Source: Azospirillaceae bacterium (GTDB lineage Bacteria; Pseudomonadota; Alphaproteobacteria; Azospirillales; Azospirillaceae). From it: DNA of 64,000 nt. Under the pieces are notes generated by a model, which searched no databases, was not told the DNA's origin, and saw only the letters and a list, made by a program, of their open reading frames with translations. Position 1 is the stretch's first letter. Every line of letters begins with the position of its first letter. The DNA lies in the NCBI GenBank assembly GCA_031291675.1, contig JARLIO010000092.1, forward strand, positions 1 through 64,000. The letters are read 5' to 3'. Below are positions 11,239-18,812 of the stretch, in pieces. The position numbers were made by a program, and so were the translations under genes.

Positions 11239-11670
11239 ATGCTGATACACGGTACTTGTGTCGCCGGGGCGGGCATCGGAATTTTGTTACGCGGTCCTTC
11301 AGGCAGTGGCAAATCGGATCTTGCCTTGCGGTTGATCAACGACGGCTTTCGCCTGGTCGCCGATGATCAGGTGCTGTTGCAACGGGAAGGTGACACGGTG
11401 ACTGCCAGTCCACCGGCCGTTCTGGCCGGGCTTATCGAGGTTTATGGCGTCGGCATCATGCCCATGCCCCACGAAAGCCGTGCCATCGTGGCGCTGGTGG
11501 TCGACCTCGTGGCGCCGGACGCCGTCGAGCGGATGCCACAACCCGATTACTGCCGGTTGCTGGAGCGGGAAATTCGCCGCATCGATCTGGCCCCGTTCCA
11601 GGTCGCGGCGCCGGCAAAGTTGCGCCTGCTGGCAGCCGCGATCGCTCAACGACAGACGTGGCCGCAATGA
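11239..11670 (+). CDS. hprK: HPr kinase/phosphorylase, kinase-domain-only form
   Basis: A 143-residue protein corresponding only to the C-terminal catalytic half of the Firmicutes enzyme, as is typical of Alphaproteobacteria. It opens IHGTCVA, with a P-loop GPSGSGKS at residues 19-26 followed by DLALRLI; the LIEVYGVGIMPM block corresponds to the family's signature around the second catalytic region. It phosphorylates and dephosphorylates the regulatory Ser of HPr, which is encoded three genes on and retains that Ser. Its TGA overlaps the rapZ ATG (ATGA, 11667-11670). Start chosen by alignment to the family; no strong Shine-Dalgarno is seen. Confidence 0.9.
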   Translation: MLIHGTCVAGAGIGILLRGPSGSGKSDLALRLINDGFRLVADDQVLLQREGDTVTASPPAVLAGLIEVYGVGIMPMPHESRAIVALVVDLVAPDAVERMPQPDYCRLLEREIRRIDLAPFQVAAPAKLRLLAAAIAQRQTWPQ

Positions 11671-12584
11671 CCACGGCGGGCGACGACGCGGACGGAGTCG
11701 CTGGGCCCGCGGATGACGAAGGCAAACGGCCGATCGTCCTGGTGACCGGCATGTCCGGCGCCGGCCTGTCGACGACGCTGAAATCACTGGAAGACCTGGG
11801 CTATGAGGCGGTCGACAACCTGCCGCTCGGGCTGGTTGCGACACTGGTTGCGCAAGGGGAGCCGGTGTGCAAGCCCCTGGCGATCGGTATCGACGCACGG
11901 ACCCAGGATTTCACCGCCCAGGCCCTGCTGGCGCGACTCGAAGAGCTGCGGCTGCGGCCCGGCCTGTCGGTCCGCCTGCTGTTCCTGGAATGCGGCGACG
12001 AGGTGCTGCAACGGCGCTACACCGAAACCCGCCGGCGCCATCCGCTGGCGATCGACCGCCCGGTCAGTGTCGGCATCGCCTGCGAGCGCGCGATCATGGT
12101 CGATGTGCGCGACAATGCCGACATCGTCGTCGATACCACCCAGCTCTCGATCCACGATCTGCGCCGGGTCATGGGCGGCTATTTCCAGTTGACCCGCGGC
12201 CCGGGCCTTCATCTTTTCGTCACCAGTTTTTCATTCCGCCAGGGCGTTCCCCGTGACGCCGATCTGGTGTTTGATGTCCGCTTCCTGATCAATCCCCACT
12301 GGGATCCGGCGCTGCGGCCCCTGAGCGGGCTTGACGCGGCGGTCGCGGAACGTGTGGCGTCCGATCCCGATTTCGACAGTTTCTTCGACCATCTGACCAC
12401 GCTGCTGCGGCCCTTGTTGCCGCGCTACAGTCACGAAGGAAAAAGCTATCTGACGATCGCGGTCGGCTGTACCGGTGGGCGGCATCGATCGGTCTTCGTC
12501 GCCGAAAAATTGGCGGCATGGTTGCGCGACCAGGATTATCAGGTCGGTTTGACCCACCGCGATCTTGGCCAGGGGGGCGGGTAG
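11667..12584 (+). CDS. rapZ: RapZ-family nucleotide-binding protein (RNase adapter) with altered Walker A
   Basis: A 305-residue member of the RapZ/YvcJ family. In enterobacteria RapZ guides a regulatory RNA to RNase E; in other groups the role is less clear. Family marks: SLEDLGYEAVDNLP, VFDVRFL.NP, and the C-terminal GCTGGRHRSVFVAE. The P-loop reads GMSGAGLST, with Leu34 where the phosphate-binding Lys of GxxxxGK[ST] is expected; the codon is CTG at 11766-11768. Nucleotide binding may therefore be weakened or lost. The protein has about 20 extra N-terminal residues. The upstream GTG at 11658 is possible, but the ATGA overlap with hprK favours 11667. Confidence 0.92.
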   Translation: MTTAGDDADGVAGPADDEGKRPIVLVTGMSGAGLSTTLKSLEDLGYEAVDNLPLGLVATLVAQGEPVCKPLAIGIDARTQDFTAQALLARLEELRLRPGLSVRLLFLECGDEVLQRRYTETRRRHPLAIDRPVSVGIACERAIMVDVRDNADIVVDTTQLSIHDLRRVMGGYFQLTRGPGLHLFVTSFSFRQGVPRDADLVFDVRFLINPHWDPALRPLSGLDAAVAERVASDPDFDSFFDHLTTLLRPLLPRYSHEGKSYLTIAVGCTGGRHRSVFVAEKLAAWLRDQDYQVGLTHRDLGQGGG

Positions 12585-12585
12585 G

Positions 12586-12723
12586 ATGGCGGACGTGAAC
12601 GAACGGCGCCGCGCCACCGCCGGTCCGGGTGCCAGCGGCCGGCGCCGTGATCCGGCTTGGTATGGCTGGCGCGCAGCTCCATCAGGGGGCACGTTGGGTC
12701 GTGAACTAGAGGGAACCCGATGA
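12586..12723 (+). CDS. Candidate 45-residue small ORF coupled between rapZ and EIIA
   Basis: Opens with ATG two bases after the rapZ stop, preceded by a purine-rich AGGGGGGCGGG that can act as Shine-Dalgarno, and closes with TGA that overlaps the EIIA ATG by four bases (ATGA at 12720-12723). The peptide starts MADVNERRRATAG, is rich in Arg, Gly and Ala, and has no membrane segment or recognised domain. The double coupling geometry is what makes it credible; codon periodicity alone in 46 codons cannot prove it. It may be a small protein or merely a ribosome-delivery leader for EIIA. Confidence 0.4.
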   Translation: MADVNERRRATAGPGASGRRRDPAWYGWRAAPSGGTLGRELEGTR

Positions 12724-13136
12724 TCGGAATGGTATTGGTAACCCACGGCCGCTTGGCGGTCGAGTTCGTTGCCGCATTGGAACACGTCGTCGGCGAACAG
12801 GATGGCGTGCGCTCGGTCTGTATCGGACCCGACGACGACATGGAGCAACGTCGGCTCGATATCTTGAATTCGGTGGCCGAGGTCGACGACGGCAATGGTG
12901 TCGTGCTGCTGACCGACATGTTCGGCGGTACGCCCAGCAATCTGGCGATTTCGATCATGGACAAGGCGAAGGTCGAAGTCATCGCCGGCGTCAACCTGCC
13001 GATGCTGATCAAGCTGGCCAGCGTTCGCAAGACCGAGACCCTGGTCGGGGCGGTCACCGCAGCCCGCGAAGCCGGACGCAAATACATCAATGTGGCCTCA
13101 TCGTTGCTGACGGAAGGTACAGGACATGGCGCCTAG
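12720..13136 (+). CDS. PTS EIIA component, mannose (ManX/PtsM) type
   Basis: A 138-residue stand-alone EIIA of the mannose family. The phosphoryl-accepting His is H9 in MVLVTHGRLA, and LLTDMFGGTPSNLA is the conserved active-site loop of this fold. In Alphaproteobacteria such proteins act as terminal phosphoryl acceptors of a regulatory PTS, since no sugar-permease EIIB/EIIC is encoded nearby. It overlaps the HPr gene by 11 bases and follows a possible coupled small ORF. Confidence 0.92.
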   Translation: MIGMVLVTHGRLAVEFVAALEHVVGEQDGVRSVCIGPDDDMEQRRLDILNSVAEVDDGNGVVLLTDMFGGTPSNLAISIMDKAKVEVIAGVNLPMLIKLASVRKTETLVGAVTAAREAGRKYINVASSLLTEGTGHGA

Positions 13137-13452
13137 CGGATCGCCGGCACCGGAAGGCGGCGCCGATCCCATCGGCCCGCCGGCAGGGATCACGCAAACC
13201 GTCACCATTCGCAATCAGCGGGGGCTCCACGCCCGGGCGGCCGCGAAGTTTGTCAAGCTGGCGGCCCAGTTCGAGGCGGACATCGAGGTTGCGCGCAACG
13301 ACACCGTTGTTTGCGGTCAATCGATCATGGGATTGATGATGCTCGCGGCCAGTCCCGGCAGCCAGATCACGCTGTCGGCCTGCGGCCGCGATGCGGCGAT
13401 CGCCATCACCAGCCTCATCGACCTGATTGAGCGCAAATTCGATGAAGACTAA
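13126..13452 (+). CDS. ptsH: HPr phosphocarrier protein
   Basis: A 108-residue HPr with about 20 extra N-terminal residues (Gly/Pro-rich) before the fold. His35 in QRGLHARAA is the EI-dependent phosphorylation site, and Ser66 in CGQSIMGLMML is the HprK site; their spacing of 31 equals that of His15 and Ser46 in classical HPr. So both controls appear functional. It is overlapped at its start by EIIA and at its end by EI. Regulatory HPr of this group is often called ptsO or NPr. Confidence 0.93.
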   Translation: MAPSGSPAPEGGADPIGPPAGITQTVTIRNQRGLHARAAAKFVKLAAQFEADIEVARNDTVVCGQSIMGLMMLAASPGSQITLSACGRDAAIAITSLIDLIERKFDED

Positions 13453-15244
13453 CGATGACCCCGCTTTGGTCAACGCGTCGCCCCAGGCCGCCCCGCCGGT
13501 CGAGCGCCAATTGCGCGGCCTGGGGGTCGCGACGGGGATTGCCATCGGTCCGGCCTATGTCATCGACACCGGTGCGGTCGCGGTTCCCGAATATTGTCTG
13601 CCGGCCGATCTGATCCAGGGGGAGCGCGATCGCTTCGCGGCAGCCGCCGAAAAGGCGCGCCGGCAAATCGCCAAGCTGAAGTCCCGCGCCGCAACCTTGC
13701 CGGAGTCCGCGGCTGAGGAGGTCAGTTTCCTCCTCGATGCCCATCTGGCCATGCTGTCGGGATCGCGCCTGACCCGCGGCGTCGATGCCAGGATCGAGCG
13801 CGACCGCATCAATGCCGAGGCTGCGGTTCAGGCGGAAATCGCCGCGATCGCCCGGACCTTCGCGGGGATGGACGATGCCTATCTTGCCGCGCGGATCGGG
13901 GACATCCGCGAGGTCGGGACCCGCCTGATCCGGATCCTGCAACAGCACCATTATCAGGCCTTCTCGATGCTGCCCGAGGGCTGCATCGTCGTTGCCGAGG
14001 AATTGTCGCCGGCGGACACCGCATTGATGGATCCGGGCCGGGTCGCCGGCTTCGCCACGGTGCTGGGGGGTGCCGAAGGCCACACCGCGATCATGGCGCG
14101 GTCGCTGGGATTGCCCGCGGTTCTGGGCATTTCTGCGCTGCTGGCCGGCGTCCGCACCGGCGACCTGATGATTGTCGACGGCATTACCGGCCGGGTCGTG
14201 GTCAACCCCGGGGCCGAGACGTTGCTGGCGTACCAGCGATGTCGCGAAGAGATCGCCCGTGACCGGGAACAGTTGAAGGAACTCCGGCAATTGCCCGCCG
14301 TGTCGAAGGATCGCGTGATGGCGACCCTGTCCGCCAATTTGGAATTGCCCCGCGATATCACACACGCCCTGGCCGCGGGTGCGGCGGGGATCGGCCTGCT
14401 GCGCACCGAATTCCTGTTCATGAACCGCGATGATCTGCCCGATGAGGAGGAGCAGTATCGCGTGCTGCGCCAGATTGTCGAAGGCATGGAGGGGCGGCCG
14501 GTGACGGCGCGAACCCTGGACCTGGGCGGTGAAAAGCTGGTCAGTGCGCTGGGGCGCCATTTCGGGGATTGCGCCAATCCGGCGTTGGGGCTGCGGGCGA
14601 TCCGTCTCGGCCTCAAGGAGCCGTCATTGCTGGAAACCCAGTTGCGGGCGATGCTGCGGGCCGCGGTTCACGGCCCGATGCGGATCCTGTTGCCGATGAT
14701 CACGACCCGGGGCGAGGTGTGCCGGGTTCGGGAAATGCTCCACCAGGTGGCACAGCGTTTGCAGGCCGACGGCGTGACCCTTCCGGACCCGCTGCCCCCG
14801 CTGGGGATCATGATCGAGGTGCCCGGGGCGGCGCTGTCCGCCGACCAGCTCGCGGGGTTGTGTGATTTCTTCGCGATCGGCACCAATGACCTGACCCAGT
14901 ACACGCTGGCGATCGATCGCGGCGACGAAGCGGTCGCCGCGCTTTACGACCCCCTGCATCCTGCGGTGCTGCGCCTGATCCAGTTCACCGTGCAGTCGGC
15001 ATTGCGCGCGCAAATTCCGGTCAGCGTCTGCGGCGAGATTGCGGGCGATCCGCGGTATGCCGCGCTGTTGCTGGGGCTGGGGGTCCGCGAGCTGTCGATG
15101 GCGCCGGCCCGTATCCCCGGGGTCAAGCGCCGGATCCGCGACCTTGATGTCGCGGCCGCGACCGGATGCGCGGAAAAGATCATGATGCAGGCCGACGGCG
15201 CCGCTATTGCCGCGATCCTCGACAATTTCAACGCGCGCGCCTGA
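13442..15244 (+). CDS. ptsI: Phosphoenolpyruvate-protein phosphotransferase (PTS Enzyme I)
   Basis: A 600-residue enzyme that takes the phosphoryl group from PEP and passes it to HPr. The active-site His214 lies in GGAEGHTAIMARSLGLPAV; the PEP-binding barrel shows RTEFLFMNR, ARTLDLGGEK, GIMIEVPGA, GTNDLTQYTLAIDR and the catalytic Cys in SVCGEIAGD. There is no N-terminal GAF domain, so it is EI-like rather than EI-Ntr (PtsP). The ATG at 13442 lies inside the HPr 3' end (11-base overlap). No EIIC permease is present in this window. Confidence 0.94.
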   Translation: MKTNDDPALVNASPQAAPPVERQLRGLGVATGIAIGPAYVIDTGAVAVPEYCLPADLIQGERDRFAAAAEKARRQIAKLKSRAATLPESAAEEVSFLLDAHLAMLSGSRLTRGVDARIERDRINAEAAVQAEIAAIARTFAGMDDAYLAARIGDIREVGTRLIRILQQHHYQAFSMLPEGCIVVAEELSPADTALMDPGRVAGFATVLGGAEGHTAIMARSLGLPAVLGISALLAGVRTGDLMIVDGITGRVVVNPGAETLLAYQRCREEIARDREQLKELRQLPAVSKDRVMATLSANLELPRDITHALAAGAAGIGLLRTEFLFMNRDDLPDEEEQYRVLRQIVEGMEGRPVTARTLDLGGEKLVSALGRHFGDCANPALGLRAIRLGLKEPSLLETQLRAMLRAAVHGPMRILLPMITTRGEVCRVREMLHQVAQRLQADGVTLPDPLPPLGIMIEVPGAALSADQLAGLCDFFAIGTNDLTQYTLAIDRGDEAVAALYDPLHPAVLRLIQFTVQSALRAQIPVSVCGEIAGDPRYAALLLGLGVRELSMAPARIPGVKRRIRDLDVAAATGCAEKIMMQADGAAIAAILDNFNARA

Positions 15245-15302
15245 GGGGCGGGCGGGCCATCACGCGCCATCACGGTGCAACCGGAATGCGCCGACCCGCT
15301 CC

Positions 15303-15346
15303 CCATTCATGCAAACATAAAGATATCTTTATGCTTGCATGAATGG
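15303..15346. promoter_or_regulatory. Near-perfect 44-bp palindrome upstream of ahcY, probable operator
   Basis: Two 22-base arms meet at GATATC (15322-15327); only one base pair of the 22 breaks the symmetry (A15315 against C15334). The core is CATAAAGATATCTTTATG, flanked by TTCATGCAA and TTGCATGAA. The dyad is AT-rich in a G+C-rich region. ArsR-type regulators of the SAM/SAH cycle (SahR, SamR) are known to control ahcY and related genes in Proteobacteria through AT-rich dyads with a GATATC-like centre. Assignment to that family is inference. Distance to the ahcY ATG is 132 bases. Confidence 0.7.
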
Positions 15347-15395
15347 ACCGCCGCTGCTACATGCAGGCGTCGGTCGGGAAGGGGCGTCCTCCCCG

Positions 15396-15434
15396 GGTCT
15401 GTGGCACGGGTCTGTGGCACAGGTCTGTGGTATG
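15396..15434 (+). repeat. Three tandem 13-bp repeats in the ahcY leader
   Basis: GGTCTGTGGCACG, GGTCTGTGGCACA and GGTCTGTGGTATG follow each other without a gap, 45 bases before the ahcY start. The third copy differs at two to three positions. They may be a slippage product, or repeated sites in the 5' leader. Confidence 0.7.
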
Positions 15435-15478
15435 CCGCCTGTCTGCGGGACCGGATAAACTCAGCGAGGAGCCGATTG

Positions 15479-16780
15479 ATGGCCGAAGCCCAGTTCACTG
15501 ATTTCAAGGTCCAGGACATCGGACTTGCCGGTTGGGGGCGCCGGGAAATCACGATCGCCGAAACTGAAATGCCTGGTCTGATGGCGCTGCGGGCCGAATA
15601 TGGCGCGGCCCAGCCGCTGCAGGGTGCGCGGATTGTCGGCTGTCTGCACATGACGATCCAGACCGCGGTGCTGATCGAGACGCTGATCCATCTTGGCGCC
15701 ACGGTGCGTTGGTCCTCGTGCAACATCTTCTCGACCCAGGATCATGCCGCGGCGGCGATCGCGGCCCGCAACATTCCCGTGTTTGCCTGGAAGGGCGAGA
15801 CCGAAGAGGAATTCTGGTGGTGCATCGAGCAGACGCTGCGCGGCCCGGACGGTTGGACCCCCAACATGATCCTCGACGATGGCGGTGACGTCACCCAGAT
15901 CCTGCATGACAAATATCCCGAGCAGTTGGCCGGCATCCGTGGCCTGTCGGAAGAAACGACGACGGGCGTGCACCGGCTCTACGAGATGGTCAAAGCCGGC
16001 ACGCTTCGGGTCCCGGCGATCAATGTCAATGACAGCGTCACCAAGTCCAAGTTCGACAATCTGTATGGTTGTCGCGAGAGCCTGGTCGACGGCATCAAGC
16101 GGGCCACCGATGTGATGCTGGCCGGCAAGGTCGCGGTGGTCTGCGGCTATGGCGATGTCGGCAAGGGTTCGTCGGCCAGCCTGCGCGGGCAGGGCGCCCG
16201 GGTGATCGTCACCGAGATCGATCCGATCAACGCCTTGCAGGCGGCCATGGAAGGCTATCAGGTCCTGACCATGGACGAGGCGGCTGCGCTCGGCGACATC
16301 TTCGTGACCTGCACCGGCAATGTCGACGTCATCACGCTGGACCATATGCGCCAGATGAAGGACCGCGCCATCGTTTGCAATATCGGGCATTTCGATAGCG
16401 AGATTCAGATCGACGCCCTGCGTAACCTGACCTGGGAAGAGGTCAAGCCGCAGGTCGACGAGGTCGTCTTCCCCGACGGCAAGCGTTTGATCGTGCTGGC
16501 GAAGGGCCGGCTGGTCAATCTGGGCTGCGCCACCGGCCACCCCAGCTTCGTCATGAGCGCCAGCTTCACCAACCAGGTTCTGGCCCAGATCGAGCTGTGG
16601 CAGCACCACGACCGCTATGAGCGCAAGGTCTATGTTCTGCCCAAGCACCTCGACGAAAAGGTCGCGCGGCTGCATCTCGACAAGATCGGTGTCAAGCTGA
16701 CCCAATTGACGCAAAAGCAGGCCGATTATATCGCGGTGCCGGTCGCCGGCCCCTACAAGCCCGACCACTACCGCTACTGA
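15479..16780 (+). CDS. ahcY: S-adenosylhomocysteinase (adenosylhomocysteine hydrolase)
   Basis: A 433-residue NAD-dependent enzyme that splits S-adenosylhomocysteine into adenosine and homocysteine, relieving product inhibition of methyltransferases. Motifs: [49 protein letters not shown] with the catalytic Lys, the Rossmann motif [13 protein letters not shown], and the C-terminal [10 protein letters not shown] that reaches into the neighbouring NAD site. GAGGAG lies before the ATG at 15479. It lies downstream of the PTS genes, a common alphaproteobacterial order, but the palindrome suggests its own control. Confidence 0.97.
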   Translation: MAEAQFTDFKVQDIGLAGWGRREITIAETEMPGLMALRAEYGAAQPLQGARIVGCLHMTIQTAVLIETLIHLGATVRWSSCNIFSTQDHAAAAIAARNIPVFAWKGETEEEFWWCIEQTLRGPDGWTPNMILDDGGDVTQILHDKYPEQLAGIRGLSEETTTGVHRLYEMVKAGTLRVPAINVNDSVTKSKFDNLYGCRESLVDGIKRATDVMLAGKVAVVCGYGDVGKGSSASLRGQGARVIVTEIDPINALQAAMEGYQVLTMDEAAALGDIFVTCTGNVDVITLDHMRQMKDRAIVCNIGHFDSEIQIDALRNLTWEEVKPQVDEVVFPDGKRLIVLAKGRLVNLGCATGHPSFVMSASFTNQVLAQIELWQHHDRYERKVYVLPKHLDEKVARLHLDKIGVKLTQLTQKQADYIAVPVAGPYKPDHYRY

Positions 16781-16785
16781 TCCGG

Positions 16786-16825
16786 CGCAGCGGTGCCGTC
16801 GGGCGCGACCGACGCCACCGCTGCG
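16786..16825. terminator. Strong hairpin after ahcY
   Basis: Outer arms CGCAGCGGTG and CACCGCTGCG with an inner GTCGG/CCGAC stem and a 6-base loop, starting 6 bases after the ahcY stop. No T-tract follows, but the structure is long and G+C-rich. Confidence 0.6.
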
Positions 16826-16966
16826 GAACGCCGCGAAATAAACCAGTGCATCGACGCGCCAACCCTGCGAAGCTGGTCGCCCGGTCGAGCAAGGCGCAAG
16901 GAAGACGACGCCAGAGCCGTTCTTCCCGACCGGGCCTCATCCTTGCAACCGGACACTAACCCCGCG

Positions 16967-17809
16967 ATGAGCCACAGCGACTTCAAATTGTCCAAGGGCA
17001 AGATCCGCCTCGCCGCGCTGCCGGTCAAGACGGCGCTGCTGGAAAGCCGGGAGGCGTATGAAAAGCGTCTTCATGCGTTGCAAATGGAGCTGTTGCGGAT
17101 CCAGCAGACCTATTTTCACGAAAAGCGCCGTGCCATCATGGTGTTCGAGGGCTGGGACGCCGCCGGCAAGGGCGGTGCGATCCGCCGGATCACCGAACTG
17201 TTGGATCCGCGCGGTGTCAAGGTCTGGCCGATCGGGGCGCCCGGCCCCGCCGAACAAGGCAAGCATTACCTCTACCGCTTCTGGACCCGCCTGCCCGAAC
17301 CCGGGACCTTTGCCCTGTTCGATCGTTCCTGGTATGGCCGCGTCCTGGTCGAGCGGGTCGAAGGGTTCGCCTCGCGTCCGGAATGGAAGCGCGCCTATGA
17401 GGAAATCAATCAGTTCGAGCATATGCTGATCGTTGATGGTGTTCGCATCATCAAGATCTTCCTCCATATCGATCAGGGCGAGCAGCTGGAACGGTTCCGC
17501 GAACGCCTCACCAACCCGTACAAGCGCTGGAAGCTGACCGAAGAGGATCTGCGCAATCGGGATCGTTGGGACGACTATGTCACGGCGATCGAGGACATGT
17601 TCGACCGGACCTCAACCGAGGAGGCCCCCTGGCATGCCGTGCCCGCCAATTCGAAATGGTATGCCCGGCTTCAGGCTCTGGAGGTCATCAATGCCGCCCT
17701 GCGCGACGGCGTCGTGGTGACCCCGCCGCCGATTGACCCCAAGGTGCAGCGCGCCGCCGCGGAAATGCTGGGCGTTCATCTGCCGGGGATCGGTGCCGGG
17801 CCGACATAA
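16967..17809 (+). CDS. ppk2: Polyphosphate kinase 2 (PPK2 family)
   Basis: A 280-residue nucleotide kinase that uses polyphosphate as phosphoryl donor. Walker A is FEGWDAAGKGGAIRR, Walker B/lid features are FDRSWYGRVLVERVEGF and NPYKRWKLTEEDLRNR, and the C-terminal PANSKWYARL completes the family pattern. Which nucleotide it prefers cannot be told from this. The frame is open upstream to 16793 but the family starts near MSHSDFKLSKG at 16967. It is convergent with the amidotransferase gene, ten bases apart. Confidence 0.92.
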   Translation: MSHSDFKLSKGKIRLAALPVKTALLESREAYEKRLHALQMELLRIQQTYFHEKRRAIMVFEGWDAAGKGGAIRRITELLDPRGVKVWPIGAPGPAEQGKHYLYRFWTRLPEPGTFALFDRSWYGRVLVERVEGFASRPEWKRAYEEINQFEHMLIVDGVRIIKIFLHIDQGEQLERFRERLTNPYKRWKLTEEDLRNRDRWDDYVTAIEDMFDRTSTEEAPWHAVPANSKWYARLQALEVINAALRDGVVVTPPPIDPKVQRAAAEMLGVHLPGIGAGPT

Positions 17810-17818
17810 AGCCGGGCC

Positions 17819-18538
17819 TTATCCGGCGCACGCCAGGAACCGCGCGATCCAGGCGGCGACGGCGCCGGCATCGGTCGTGGCCTGGGGTGCCGTCACCCCT
17901 TGCAGCGCCGCGCGGGCACGGTCAGGGTCCAATCTTGACCCGCTGAGGGAACGGATCAGATCGGCTTCGAAGGCAAGGTCGAACTCCGGGTGCGCCTGAA
18001 AGCTCAGCGCCCGGTCGCCATAGGCCAGGGCGGCGTAAGGGCAGAAGGCGGACCCGGCTATGACCGTCGCGTCGGGAGGCAAAGCCACCACCTGATCCTG
18101 GTGGATCGCCGGCAGGCTGATCCGGTCGTCCGCGAAACCATCCATCCAGGGTGGCCGGGTGACCAGGGCATAATCGTGAAGGCCGAGGCCCCAGCCGCGT
18201 TCGGATTTCTCAACGGTACCGCCCAGGGCCTGGGCAAGGATCTGATGGCCGAAACAGATCCCGACGACCGGGATGCCGATGGCAACGGAATCACGCAGGA
18301 ACACCTCAAGCCGCCGGATCCAGGGCAGATCCTCGTAGGCGCTGTGGGCTGACCCGGTGATCACCCAGCCGTCGCAGGCCGTCGGCCCGGTGGGAAAATC
18401 GTGATCGCGCACGGCATAGCTCGTGAACGACAAGGATGGGTCCGCGCCGCGCAACAGGCGGCTCAGCATATCGGTAAAACTGCCGTGCTGGCCGATCAGC
18501 TTGTCTGCCGGACGCCCGGCTTCGAGGATGCCGATCAC
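17819..18538 (-). CDS. Class I glutamine amidotransferase-like protein
   Basis: A 239-residue GATase1 domain protein standing alone. The nucleophile Cys is in GICFGHQILAQALGG and the catalytic His in SFQAHPEF; VITGSAHSAYED is the usual oxyanion strand. Such free-standing proteins are often annotated as GMP synthase-like, but no synthetase domain is attached, so the amide acceptor is unknown. No ATG fits; GTG at 18538 (V-IGILEAGRP) follows a purine-rich stretch and matches the family start, while a TTG at 18553 would add five residues. Confidence 0.82.
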   Translation of the reverse strand: MIGILEAGRPADKLIGQHGSFTDMLSRLLRGADPSLSFTSYAVRDHDFPTGPTACDGWVITGSAHSAYEDLPWIRRLEVFLRDSVAIGIPVVGICFGHQILAQALGGTVEKSERGWGLGLHDYALVTRPPWMDGFADDRISLPAIHQDQVVALPPDATVIAGSAFCPYAALAYGDRALSFQAHPEFDLAFEADLIRSLSGSRLDPDRARAALQGVTAPQATTDAGAVAAWIARFLACAG

Positions 18539-18812
18539 CGCCGCCCCCCGCAACGGCCCGGCAGGACGGCGACCGTGACAATCGGCGGCAGAATTTTGCT
18601 TCGGCCCGTAGATCCCAGGCTGTGCGGATCGTTCAACGGGTCGTCGGACGCTGTCCCCTTTTCAACGATGTGACGAAGTGTCATCGTCCGCCTTCTTTCT
18701 GCACTATGGTCGGGAATGAAGTCTCGAACACCACGCGCGGGTCACGATCTTGTCAGTGACGCCGACCGGTTCCGTTCGGAATGTGTACGACACCTTGGGA
18801 AAGGGCAAGACG

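Noticed and set aside
15245-15478. SAH riboswitch in the ahcY leader
   Set aside because: I looked for the GACGAGG...GCGCUGC core and pairing pattern and did not find it. The palindrome is a better explanation for control, as a protein operator.
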